Positions 49,946 through 61,827 of a DNA stretch of 64,000 bases are shown here, in pieces (position 1 is the stretch's first letter; each line of letters opens with the position of its first letter). The stretch lies in contig OY987263.1 in the NCBI GenBank assembly GCA_963920665.1, positions 19,021,430 through 19,085,429 of the forward strand. The letters run 5' to 3'. The position numbers and the translations under genes are program-made. Origin of the DNA: Straminergon stramineum (Eukaryota > Streptophyta > Bryopsida > Hypnales > Calliergonaceae). The notes under the pieces were generated by a model. It ran no database searches. It was not told where the DNA came from and saw only the letters and a program-made list of their open reading frames with translations.

Positions 49946-50671
49946 AAAATCACTAAAGAAAGTATTCAAACCAACCTAAGAAATCAAAGCAATTTCAATT
50001 TGAAAGAGTTGGTAATAGAATGCTATGGAAAACTAAAACAATCAAACACCTATTGGCTGCTGTTTTGGGACCCAAGTACCATGTTTGTAAGCTTGTATCT
50101 GAATTAGATGTGTTATCCCTCAAGATAACAACACACTACTCTCGCCTTGAAAATACGATCAACAAAATAAGGTCTACTTTAGCAAACACTGTTTTTAGTG
50201 GAATCCAAAATGCACAGGGCAGTATGCCAAAACACAATTGAAGCTAGCTCCAGCATGCAACGGCTTACTAAACTATAATTATTAATAACCAGCTATGAAT
50301 TTAGCAATTTAAAGCGCATGGCCCAAAATGCCGTCAAATCCTTTCTTTTAAGGAGGTATTGTAAAGAGAACCAGGGGAGCTCTTAAATTACCGTATATCT
50401 GAATTGTCAGAATATGGTCAACAATATATTTTGATTAAGTTATGTCCAGCTGGTCCTGAGAAGGTGAGAGGTACAGGTCGAGCTCATCATGGTATCAAGT
50501 CTACACAATAATCAGAACAAGGCTCATCTTTATACAAAGAGTACTTGTTGGGATACATGAATGAATTTATAATAAATAGACCAAATAAGTTTATATATTA
50601 TGAATTTTCATAAAACAACAGTAGAATCTTAAAATCAGTAGGAATCAATCCCTGAAATTTAAGTCTAAAAA

Positions 50672-50762
50672 AGAAAATAAATAAATAAATATATATATAT
50701 TTTTTATTTTATTTTATTTTATTTTATTTTTTTATTTTTTATTTTTTTATTTTTTATTTTTT
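50672..50762. repeat. A/T low-complexity tract
   Basis: (AAAT)n, then ATATATAT, then TTTTATTTTA runs. Confidence 0.9.
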
Positions 50763-51712
50763 CTAGAGACTTTCATAAGTTCTAGTCACATGACATGGAT
50801 CATGAGATGTATCTTGTGATGTTCATGGGTGCATGAGTTTTATTAAGTATAAGAGCTTAGGAACTCTAAAAGACTCTTTCCCTGATTCAAGAGAAGTTAG
50901 ACAGCTTCTGAGATAAGAAATTCCCACCCACCCTCCCTTTTGACGACTCTGAATTGTATTGGCTAAGTATGATTTGCATTCACATAATATGGGTATTTAG
51001 TCATTATAATGCAAATAAATTGCATTATGGGAAGATGTATAGGCACGTTACTAATGTCTGCACTTTACCAAATATAACTTGCTGGTGTGATTGGTCCTTT
51101 GGACTATAAAACTATAGTAATTAAAATTGATGGTAAATGGATAGTTGAACTGTTCATGGTCACTTATTCATTGTGCCATGCTGATTTTGATATGGAGGGT
51201 AGTTGTGTAATGGAGAATGAGACAGTGTGTAAGAATGGAGGCTACATTAATTTATAATTTAATTTTGTGGCCGTCCGGCCGTTATGAGCTAATAATGCCG
51301 GAATTTGGAACTTGGAGCTTTTCCTATGCATGGCCTACCATTTGTTGGAGCTTCTAGGAACATGCTTGAGAGAATGTACATGTGTTTGTGAGACTTGGGG
51401 GTGTTACTACTGCCTGGCTAAAACAAATACACTGACTGGGGTAGTGGAAAGGGCTTCCATTCTTCTCCTTTGTTACTGAGAAACTGAGGCTTTGTTTACA
51501 AGCTCAGTGAGGGTTAGCAATCACTGTCTTCTATACATACTGTGTGCTCAGGGGTTTGGTGATATTGGAATTTGGATTTAGAGCTTTTAAGCTATCCTTA
51601 TGGCTGCTTCCTCTTCCCAAAAAAACTCTGCAAGTGTTCAGGTTTTGGTCAATCGATGTTGTTGTGGATTAACGTATTTGTGTTATTTTGTCTTTTAATT
51701 TGACATGTGACA

Positions 51713-51818
51713 ACGATAACAAGTGTTGCGGACTGAAGACACCTCGCATGCACTTTCTAACTAACTACGTGTTTGTTGGATTGTATGGGTGTAGGTGAGG
51801 TCCGCTTCCTCATGAAGA
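51713..51818 (+). other. Conserved ~107-bp unit B
   Basis: The outer stem GCGGAC (51728-51733) pairs with GTCCGC (51800-51805). The inner stem CACCT (51740-51744) pairs with AGGTG (51793-51797). In unit A the inner stem is identical, but four consecutive outer pairs are replaced by other complementary pairs. It follows a short ATG frame (51600-51698) by a few tens of bases, so an exon relic remains possible. Confidence 0.5.
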
Positions 51819-52408
51819 ACTATTGGACAGTAGACAAATACGATTATTCTGATAAAAAGTTCATTGTGACTCTATATTGAATAATCTTTGTATTCTTCAA
51901 TATTGAGAGTTCAATCTTCTTGGTTCTTTTCCATTACAATAAGCCATGAATTGTTGTGTTTTGTTAGAAATAAGGCTGAAATGATAACTATGTGTTTGAT
52001 ATAGTGTCTAGAAGTTTTTTTGCCTTGCAAAAGAATATATGTATCTTGGATACTCTTTGAATACTATATCTATCGGTGCCTTGTTCAAAAAATAACACAT
52101 GCTGAATTTTTTGAATTGGGATATTATGGCTATTGTTGCCTTGCAACAATGGTATAACTTATGGATTCTTGGCAAAGGTTGAATACTTTGTACATTTTTG
52201 TTTTATATCTCAATGCCAGATGAGCTTTGCACAAAATAGCACTGAGATATGAGTGTAAGTTGTGCATTGATAGAATATAGACAATGATGGGAAATAGATT
52301 ATGTCCTTGTGTAGCATGCTATTTAGCTTGGAAAGGTTTCGATGAGTGCCCAGTTCCTGGGATGTTCCAGTAATGATCTTTTTTTTTCCTTCTTTTTTGG
52401 TGTGTGGT

Positions 52409-52557
52409 CAGGGTTGACGAAAGTGAGCGTCCCAGGCAAAATCGCGTCCAAAAATCGGACGTCCGGACCTTGCGGACGCTGCGTCTCCGAGGGGTAAAAA
52501 AAACCGTCTGCAAATTTACCCTGGGTAAATGCGGACGGGCGGACTGGCGGACGGACA
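52409..52557. mobile_element. hAT element 3' terminus
   Basis: Opens with CAGGGTTGAC at 52409-52418, identical to the terminus defined by empty-site comparison at 7482. It is followed by subterminal GGACG(T/C) motifs (TCGGACGTCCGGACC near 52457, GCGGACGGGCGGAC near 52532). The transposase stop lies about 470 bp further in. The 8 bp outside (TGTGTGGT, 52401-52408) would be the target duplication; its partner was not found because the other end of this element was not located. Confidence 0.75.
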
Positions 52558-53031
52558 GCTAGTGGCTAGTTATTTAATACAAAGCTTCAACTCCTTCAAG
52601 TAAACTTCGATTCCTTGAATGCTTTTTACAATAACATATGGAGTTATGAACTATCCTTTGTAGTGTAATCAACCAAAGAAATTGTACACTATAATTGCAA
52701 TTATGAATTATCAAGGGAAAGGATTAAAGAAAAAATTCAAAATTCTCTTCACCTTGAAAATTACCAAATCTATGATTCTATGACAATCATGAAGTCAAAA
52801 TTGTTGCATTATATATGTATCTTGCAATGTATCATGCTTCATACAAAGAAAGAGGAACACAATCAATTTTGGGGGGACTTCTTCTTGGTTTTGCAATTCA
52901 AAAAAAATAATCATATTTTCAACATCAATAAGCAAACTCCAACTACAATGGAAGCTTCAAACAATCAATTGCCATTACATGCTCAATGTATCATAAGCAC
53001 CTAAACACCTAAGCCTACATTCCTTGAATCT

Positions 53032-56000
53032 CTAAGGCTTGTAATCACTATCTCCTTTCACCTCAACCCCGCTACTCTCACATCTAGTTCCCCATCGGTT
53101 GTCTTCATCGCTAGATGTCTCTTCCATGTCGTTTGATGAAGATTGTACAATTTTCACTCCTTTTTGTACTTGGGTAGATGTCAATGATTTCATTGATCTA
53201 CCGATCTTCTTCTCCATTTTGGCTCTTAATATAGCCTTACCAATGCCTTCCTTAAGGCTAGGGATTGTTTTCATTTTCTTCTTTGACCCCACTTGATAGG
53301 TATCAAGTGGGATTCGACCCATATTCGGTCTCTTCCTTGGAGAGGTAGCAAAAGGTTGCATCATTCTTTTTTTACGAGCTTTAATGGAGTCGTCACCCTC
53401 TGATATCTTTGCTTTTGGCGCTCCTTGAATAATTAACTGCATTGCATTCAAAGATTGCGATGCGTGGCCTAATGATTTCAAGGAATGGCGTGGTGGATGG
53501 CCCCGATGTTGAATAAACATTGAAGCCAATGTCTCATCCTTATCATCATCGGTACATGATAAAATGGTTCGACTTGGATTGCCTCCGGAACTCATCTCTT
53601 TCGTAGGAGACAAATGTCTTTTTCCAAGCCATGATTTCCTTGAACCATCCAATGTCGTGGCATCGCTTTTAAATAGTGCACGTGGAGGAGTGCTACGTGG
53701 TGGTTCGGGAGAATCTTCCATGAGGTGCATTTTGCCAACACCATTGTTGACAAAAATTGGGCTGCCTGATTCCATTGAACGTGCTTCAACATTGTCTTGT
53801 ACTTTGTGTGGTTTGGCATTTCCAATATTTGCTTCAACACATTTCTTACTTGCCGATACCACTATTGACGCAACAATTCCATTGGACATGTTCATTTCAA
53901 CGTTCACCTCACATCCTCCTTTGTCTTCATGTTGGTCATTTTTTTCTACCGCCATTATCGGGGATGGAGCATCGGAAATGGGAATCACTTCATCCTTTTC
54001 AAGACTCCCATCATTCACAACCATTGTCCTATTGGTCGCCGTTATCTCTACATACGTATCCTCCACGTTTGGTAGAAGATTTTTGCTACTCATGAATCCA
54101 GTTCCATCCACAAATCTAGCTATCGAAGGTACATCATCATCAAGCCCGCAATCATCCTCATCTAATCGAAACTCATACATGTCTCCATCCGCGACTCCGA
54201 AGTCTTCATTGTTTTGATTAGGAGTCTCAAACATTTCTTCGTCAGAATTGTCGATATCATAATTCAGAACATCTCTATCATCAGATATAGATTCATCATC
54301 CTCGTCTTCCGAGATAGGCCCTTCCGAATCTTTGGACTCCACATTGTCATGGTACCACTTCTTTTCATCCTTCTCCTTCGATGCGGCTATGACTTTGGAA
54401 TTGGTGTATACATACACCAAATCGGCTGCTCTTTGTGGCCTCAACTTGTTTCGGGATTTGTTGTGAACAAAAGAGTAGCTACTCTAATTTCGTTCACATG
54501 AAGATGATGACACCGGTTGGGCCAAAATCCTCTTTGCAATTGGAGCAATGAGCTTGCCACATGCACCTTCAAAATCCCACCAAGCATGTGCCGACAATTT
54601 CTGCTTAGCCGGATCCAACATGTCGTGGAACGGAGGATCTCGATGTCGAAATGCTACAAATTCCTTCACTACGTTAGGATAAGTTCCTGGTTGACATATT
54701 TTCGTGATAACGCACTTGCATGCATTTGTTGCATCTTGATCGTCAGCTAGTTCTTTATCGTGAAGAAGGTAAGGGTTCAAAAGAGCTCCTGCATAATGTA
54801 GATCGGTCTCTACCATTTCACGTCGCTTACCAAACGCCTTTTCGATAGGAATGGCTAAGTCCAAGGACAAACCAAAGGGCTCTTGTTGTAAAGAGAAGAC
54901 ATGCTTCTCTAAATTCCTCATGATGTGCAATACTTTGCCCATGCATGGTGTTTTTGCATCCAAATCCCGTAGACCAAACACCACAGGAGCCATCAATTTT
55001 CGGAAATTAGTGGCACGGGCCCAAAAATGCTCATCTAAAATTGTCTTCTTCACCTCCCAAGACTCCGTACGAGATTTTGCGTTCTTCATGTCCCGTAACT
55101 TGAGCACATATTCTACCCATTGTGGATCCACCACACTTTGTTGCAATCCAATCTTGACCTTCAACAAACGAGAAATCATGAAGAAATTGGAAGCAAATCT
55201 TGTTTTCACTGACATCAATAAGCTATTCTTCGTTTTGTGCTTTTGAAATATAGCTAGCGGCATATGCCGCAATCGGAAGAACTTCACAACAATTTGGGCC
55301 TTTTCCACTAGCTCCTTCAACCATTCTTGCTTCCCCCAATCTTGAAGCAACAAATTCAAGGCGTGTACCACACAACCTTGAAAAAAAATGTGTGGATATT
55401 TACTCGACACCATATTCCATGCTGCCGGATTTACAAGAGCGTTGTCTGCAGTCACTTGCACAACATTTGTGGGGCCTACTTGTTCTATAAACTTTTCCAA
55501 GACAGAGGCCAAAAAAGGAGCATTCTTTTCGATTCCACTTGTATCCACCGATCCTAGAAATTGTTCACCCACAAAAGATACAAGCATGGCATTTATCAAT
55601 GGTCGATTGGTAACCGAGCTCCATCCATCAATAGACAATGTTGCTCCAAACTTCCGAATGCTATCTTCGGTTCGACTATGAAGCTTTGTTTTGATGTCGA
55701 TCTTCGCTTGGTCAAGCAATTTATGGCGTAAATCATGATACGATGGTGGAGCGTAGGGCCCACAGTACTTGGCTGTTTTTTTCACTGCTTCTTTAAATGC
55801 CGGATTTCGAGCTACGGCAAATGGTATGTTTGCCGCATAGAAGAAATTGGCCCACACTACATTCAAATTGCGTTTTGCTGCGGAATCAAAGCCATCGACT
55901 AGACTACTCTGTCTTTGAGGTCTACTACCTGATGCCCTTGGAGTGTCACGATCACTGGATGTTTTTGTAGTTCGGTTTACTTCGGATCTTACACCAACAA

Positions 56001-56307
56001 ATTCTTCCGGTGCTGCGCATGAGTCCTCTTGAGTAGAACGCGCCATATCCCTCTCATTTGAAAAATCCCTCCCGACCATACGCATGCTACCAACATCTAC
56101 ATTGTCAATGATCGGTCTCTGCGGGAATGCCCCATTAGATCGAAGAAATAGGATTCGAACATCCGGCGTCAATTGTGAACAAAGACTCACTCCTGTATCA
56201 TGAACACCTGATGGGCCTTCATATCCTAAATGGCTCAACATACGGCTTATCTTCTTCGCAAACACCGAGTTGCAAGCCTTGCACTTGTTAACCTCAAATT
56301 GTTCCTT
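53032..56307 (-). pseudogene. hAT transposase with one internal nonsense codon
   Basis: A 1,092-codon frame broken only by TAG at 54484-54486. A BED-like finger starts it (CKACN..., then SHLGYEG). The DUF659-type core follows: FGATLSIDGWSS (Asp at codon 227), NVVQVTADNA (Asp at codon 288), QGCVVHALNLLLQD, SVKTRFASNFFMIS and IMRNLEKHVFS. The C-terminal dimerisation motif reads SSSCERN-stop-SSYSFVHNKSRNKLRPQRA. The relic at 2625-5903 and hAT enzymes in general have Trp at the stop, so TGG became TAG. The remaining ~470 codons are an acidic, low-complexity extension with basic patches (KARKKRM, SPRKRPN), longer than is usual after this motif. The 5' limit is a possible splice acceptor, so an upstream exon may exist. 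It lies ~0.5 kb from a hAT terminus. Had it been intact, it would have bound the subterminal repeats and moved the element. Confidence 0.88.
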
Positions 56308-57525
56308 GGAATATATAAAAAATAATTTACTAATCAGCCTACTTCATCCTCCTATAAAGAATTGTTAATATTTTAGAAATCACCATATAAACCTATTTAT
56401 AGGTAGGATATAGTATTCTTTAGGAAACAAAAATACTTGTATATGCCAAAACATTATTATACAAAGATTATTAATTCTTTGAAATAAGAAATAATATGGT
56501 TCACAGTATTTTTTATTACTTTCAAGAATTAATTTCACATTGGGTTACATCAATACTTGGGGGAAATCATGCACAAACTTAAAAAATATATTTCAATCTA
56601 CAAGATTATTAAAGAAATAATAGAAAAAAAGTTTTTATATATAAGTTATTAATTTCACAAAAGGTAACTTCAGTACAGATAAGGAAGACAAAGCGGCAAT
56701 ATAACTTAGTACATAGAGTTACTAGGTGAATTCTAGGAAGGAATTAGTTAGGAAAAGTTAGTTAGACAATTTTAGAAGGAATAGTCTTAGGACCTATTCC
56801 CAAGACCAAATGGTTAGGGTTAATTTAATTATCCCCTATAACCACGGGAAACTATAAATAGGGATTTTTTCCATTGTATTGGATCATTATTTTTACAACT
56901 ATCAATATACAAGCAACTTTCTAAAGACCAACTTCCAAGCAATCCAAGCAAGACCAACTTTCAAGCAATTCAATTAAAGATCGGCTTCCAATCAATTCTT
57001 CATGCCAAGGATTATTATAAGATAAAATTTCCAAAGACAAATAGAAGACAAATACAAATTAAATAGAAGACTAGAAATAGTTAGAAACATTGAAAAGAAA
57101 ATTGTAATTTCTATATTAAAGATAATTTAAAAGGAAGTTGGAAACTTGTGTTTCAGCACTTTACCTTACCAGTTGATGCGGTACCATACCAACTAGACCA
57201 ATCCTTGCTCATAGTGGCAAGGCACAAATTTTAATTCCGTATATTGGAATTAAATTCAAAATGTGAAGACCAAATGAACAATGTCCAAATATAATAAAAA
57301 ATGAGTGCTCAAAGCCTTGAAAATCAAGGCCCTCCCGTCCACTGAACTATACATTACCAAGCAAGGGACACAAAAATTGCAGCTCCTAGCCCTTGGAAAT
57401 CTTAGCGTTCAGTTTTCAAGAGTGCTCTCAAATGACTTCTTTCCTACAGTTATAGTCTCCCAAATAGGCCTGACCGTTGCAGACCATTTTTGAATCCACA
57501 GAACATACTATCCGTCGTCGCCTAA
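56308..57525. other. AT-rich 5' flank of the transposase
   Basis: No gene was seen. It probably contains the transposase promoter or leader. No second CAGGGTTGAC-type end was found here. Confidence 0.5.
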
Positions 57526-57770
57526 TTGCGCAGCGGACGGGTGGTCGGGCGGAAGGACGGTCCAGCGGTCGGGCGGTCAGGCCCACGGGGGTCAGGCGGA
57601 CGGATAATCTGGACAAGCGGATGGAGTGACGCAAAGACACGCGGACGCACGGACGCATATTGCGAACGGGTGGACGGGCGGATGGGAGCTCGGATGGACG
57701 GCAGGTCGGGCCCACGGGGGTCGGGCGGACGGGTGGTTTAAGGCGGACGGGCGGACGGGCGGGGTAGGTC
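57526..57770 (-). repeat. GTCCG array between the hAT transposase and T3a
   Basis: Degenerate GGGCGGACGG units with a longer internal duplication around GGCCCACGGGGGTC (about 57580 and 57709). CpG-dense and G-rich on the + strand. It could be a subterminal hAT region or the 3' boundary of T3a. Confidence 0.75.
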
Positions 57771-58183
57771 GTGTTCAATTGTTCAAATGTTTAATGCTTC
57801 AAGAGATGTCGGACAAAATAGGGATTTATGGATGGAATGAGCCAATGAGGAGATTTCAGAATATTATGGTTTTGTCAAAGGGTTTTATAATTTAAAATTT
57901 CTAGATGAGCATGAAAAAAACATACTTCACAAAAAGTTGTTCTTCATAAATCACCATAGCATGAACTTAAAAGAAAGCAAAACAAATGATGAATTCAAAG
58001 ATATATATATTGATATTTCATATTTGGATATATAAAGAACTTCAAAACAAATCAAAATTCATCATGAGTACAATGAATTACTAGTAGTACTCAACCCTTA
58101 TAACATTCAAGCCACACTCACCGGTATACTTCTATACTATTAAACATTTAAACATAATAAAATAAGGAAAGCCTCTCTCATAC

Positions 58184-61100
58184 TTAAGAACCACTACCCT
58201 CTCCTACATCATGAGATGGCCCCTCCTTAGCCAAAAGTCTTGCACTCATTCGTCGAGTATTTGACCCAGGATTGTAGACAACACCTCCTCCGGATCTAAC
58301 CTCCATGTCCACCGCTATAAACTGTCGTTTAGTTTCCGGAGAGTGGTCATCATCATTGTCATCCTCTCTCTTCCGTTTTGAGCTTTGCTTTGGAGACAAA
58401 TCTACTTCTTCAACCTTCAAGGCCCTCAACGCAGCATCCACTCGATCTACGAACACATTGACCTGTTCGTCATCAGCTTTGATGGGTAACCCTATTGGTC
58501 GAAAATCAGCCAATAGAAACCCCCTCCATTCAGCTATAATGTCACCTATCCTCTTGTCAAATGCCCCAGCTACCTCCACAAATGAATGCCCTGTAGTTGT
58601 TTCCCCATCTATTTCAACAAGAGCACGAGCTTTAGCAGCTTCTTCCAACTTTGACAAGAAAAGGGCCCTACCAATCAAAGTGTGATTATAAGCCCCGTAT
58701 TGCTCATTGAACTCTTGAGCATGCTCCATCTCTATCCAAGTTTTTTTGGGCCCTTTTCGCACTTCTTTGTCGGGAAACCGAAAAAACTTCTTGTGTTGCA
58801 CACTCCAATGGCCCCCCATGTTGCGACAAAACAATTCACGAGCCTCACCATCTTCAATACCCCGGGCCTGCAACTCCACCTCTCTGTTAACGGTCATCCA
58901 CATGAAAGGATCCACTGGCTCTTCAGACTCCTCATACAATCCATGTCGGCATTCAATTGAATCCCACGTGAGAGGTCGCCCCCAATGCGAGAAATTCTGG
59001 AACTGGTATGGCCCTTGATCAAGAGGAAGGGTCCATCGGTTGTATTCGTGGCCGGGGGGCATATCTTCCAAGATACCAAGCATTTCATAGAACCGAGGGC
59101 TCAGAGGAGAACAACACTCGGCACAAACCGAACGAATGAGTGATGCTTTCATGATGCATGTCACGTGAAAAGTGTGGCAACATTGGCCCATGGTTAGGGC
59201 TCCTTTAGGGCCAAAAGGATCTTAGCAAAGGCTACAATGACTCTTCAAGATTCCTGGGGCTGGATCGCAAGCATGCACTACTATCTTCTCTTTCTCCTTG
59301 ATGTACGCTGAAAGCGTGTTGTAAGGGACCCACCCTTCCTCTACTTCCAAGGCCCAATCGATGTGTGCAACATTGTCCTTCTTTGCGTGGTTCAACCGCT
59401 CAAACATATCATCCATGTTCCCCCAACATGTAATTTCCGTGGAACCCCTTGGATGTTCATCAAACACTTTCTTGAACTGAAGCAAAGAGGTCTCCACGGC
59501 ATTGCATTCTTCATCCGACTTCATTGCCAATTTCATAAGCCCTTTCATTGCTCGAGATACTACAGAGGGTTTGTCTTGGAGTTTCTGTACCCATGCCAAC
59601 CATCAAGACTCTAATCCGCTCTTCGGCATGCATTCCTCCATACCCATGATTCTTTGAAATTGGTCCAACTCCACCTCAACAAGGATTTTCTCTTGAATTG
59701 CTTCATCTAATTTCAACTGTAGCTCCTCCACCTCACTGCCTTTCGTTTGTGTCGAAGCATCCTGCAATGTATGGGAAATATTAGGAATGATGGTCCGTAC
59801 TGCTTCTTCACATTTCTTGTCATTCCCAACCTCATCCAAATTCAAGATGATGGACGTCTCCACCGCTTTTGCCTTCTCAAAAGGAAGAGAGAGTTGATCG
59901 CTCTCTTGACTTTCTTGCACAAATGGAATGATCATGGAGTCCATGGTAGGCCTACCCCTCTTCAACTCTTGTACTTCGAGCTCCAATTCTTCGATGCGCT
60001 TTCTTTGAACCACCTTGTTACAACGTTCCTACTCCATGTTTTTCTACGATAGCTATAGCTTCATTTCCAAGTCCTCACACTTCATCTTCAACCGATGAAT
60101 GTCTTCCTCTAAGGCCATCAAACTTTTTAAGTTCATCACGCCACCTTCAAGAATTGGTGCCACTTTCTCAGTGAAATTGCAAAAAGCCAAGGCACCAGTC
60201 AACAATTGAGGTGCCATTTTGGAAAATTCCTTTGCCACGTCCCTAACCCAAGGAGTAATTTCAGCTACCATTTGAGCTGAAGTTCTCAATCTGAATGCGG
60301 TTTGCGAAATAGTACCCCATCCCCCTTTTCTTGTGGGTTGACTAGAACTGCCTGCCTCATTTTTGGGATTAGAATGAAGATGTTGTTCTGCTAGTACTCG
60401 CCAATGACTACAACATTTTAACAGCTTTTCCAATTGATTGGCGGTGGGTATGGAACAAAGAATCTCCAATTGAGCCGAGCTTAAAGTTGCCAAATGTGGA
60501 TGCCTTCCAGTTCCTGCGCTTAATATTTGTCTTGGGCTCAACCTTCGACTTGGGCTTATGTTTTGATGCGGACTCAACATTCGAATTGGGCTCAATGTTT
60601 GGCTTCGCCTTGGCATCGTTGGCAGCTGAGAAATCGGAGTTGCATATTCCACCAAGCTCTCAAGAGCTTTACTATCTATGTAACCCTGAATTCTAGCATT
60701 GGTCCTTGCAAGTTGTTCCTCATTGACCTCTCCATCTGGCGAAAAAGGTGACCCACGTTCTTCTACCATTGTTTTCTTGTTTGCAGCCAAGTCTACACCA
60801 CCCAAGGTTGTTTCATTCATTGTAGTTTCCTTGCTTGGAGCCATGCTTTGTTCACCCAATGTTATCACATTCGGTGTGGATATGAAGCATGTTGGAGGAG
60901 TTACAAAAACCTCTCCGCCGACACCTCCTGAGGAGACATTGCTCACTTCCGTGCAAGGTTGTGCCACTTCTGCAGGCCTTAATTGTATTGCATCACCTAA
61001 AACCTCGGAGACCTTTGTTGTACGCATTGTAGTATTTTTTAATACTTTTGGGGTCTTCGTTGGTTCACTTGGTTCTACTTGAGAATCGTAAAAATCGGGA

Positions 61101-61573
61101 ATGTCTTTTTGATTGGGTTGTAGTAAAAGTGGAGAATCCACCTTAGATGGATAAGTGCTCCAATCTACCTTGTGGTTTAAAATGAGTTCTGCATACACCA
61201 TGCACGCCACGCTATAATTTATGCATCCCTTACTCCTTGGCTTGTCCCCAAATAGCGTCCGCCACACCTCCTCCGATCGATGCACAAAATGTTTATTGTT
61301 GCAATTATGTGGCTTACAACAAAAACCATGTGTATGCACCATGTGGCAATCCCGAGGCCACAACTTGTCAATGTGGTACATTTTAACATACTTCTTGCAT
61401 GTTTTGAAGGTCCAATATTCCCCTTCCCCCTCCCAACCGCTCTCCGCTTTGATGTTCGAGTCATCTAAAATCTCATAGTGAAGCCCATGAGGGGCCCCCT
61501 TCGCTTTAGTCCCTCTCTTTTTTTCACCTCCTGAAGTCCTCCCGTTGTTGGTAGAAACACCTTGATCCGCCAT
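58184..61573 (-). pseudogene. T3a: coiled-coil RING-finger protein sharing the T3b N-terminal domain
   Basis: One frame of 1,129 codons from a genuine ATG (61573, MADQGVSTNN) to TAA 58184, interrupted by TAG at codon 507 (60053) and two more within nine codons (60044, 60029), TGA at codon 657 (59603) and TAA at codon 784 (59222). Residues ~40-135 carry the T3b-like domain (FKTCKKYVKMYHIDKLWPRD, KHFVHRSEE, INYS, YAELILNHKVDW). Residues ~150-400 are Ser/Thr/Pro-rich with RMLSPHQNISPSRRLSPRQ-like repeats. Residues ~480-620 are coiled coil (IHRLKMKCEDLEM, RIEELELEVQELKRG). The third stop splits a RING-type finger: CSLC before it, then QCCHTFHVTC and CAECCSPL after. The C-terminus has a KRKRE-type nuclear signal and an acidic run. 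Every stop is one C-to-T change from Gln or Arg. RING fingers usually mean ubiquitin ligase activity; the role here is unknown. Confidence 0.7.
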
Positions 61574-61827
61574 GATAGATGATTAGAATTTTTGAGCCCT
61601 TCGAAAAATAGTACCACGGCACGTGAATACCGTGAGATGTGTGTAAATAAGTAACAGCGTAAATTAGCAATAGTAACAAAAGCTCAAGGACCCCCACTCT
61701 CCACCCTATAGGAGCAACTGACACATAAAGCAGCAGTAGCACATCCAACCTAGCACCGAAGGAGAGTAGAAGTGAGAGCAAATGAGGAGGACGTCCCCTC
61801 ATATACCCGTCCACTACCAAACCTAAA

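Larger units (their letters stand above)
35394..58488 (-). repeat. Right arm of the 23.1-kb inverted repeat (inside contig C)
   Basis: The exact mirror of contig B. Here the sequence continues uninterrupted past both arm ends, into the rest of T3b at 35393 and the rest of T3a at 58489, with no junction signature at either point. That is what is expected if contig B is simply a redundant fragment of this locus. Confidence 0.97.

Noticed and set aside
8710..58488. A genuine giant palindrome, as on sex chromosomes
   Set aside because: Not excluded, but both arm ends fall exactly on gap edges and the right arm passes through them without any junction. Redundant contig placement explains this better.
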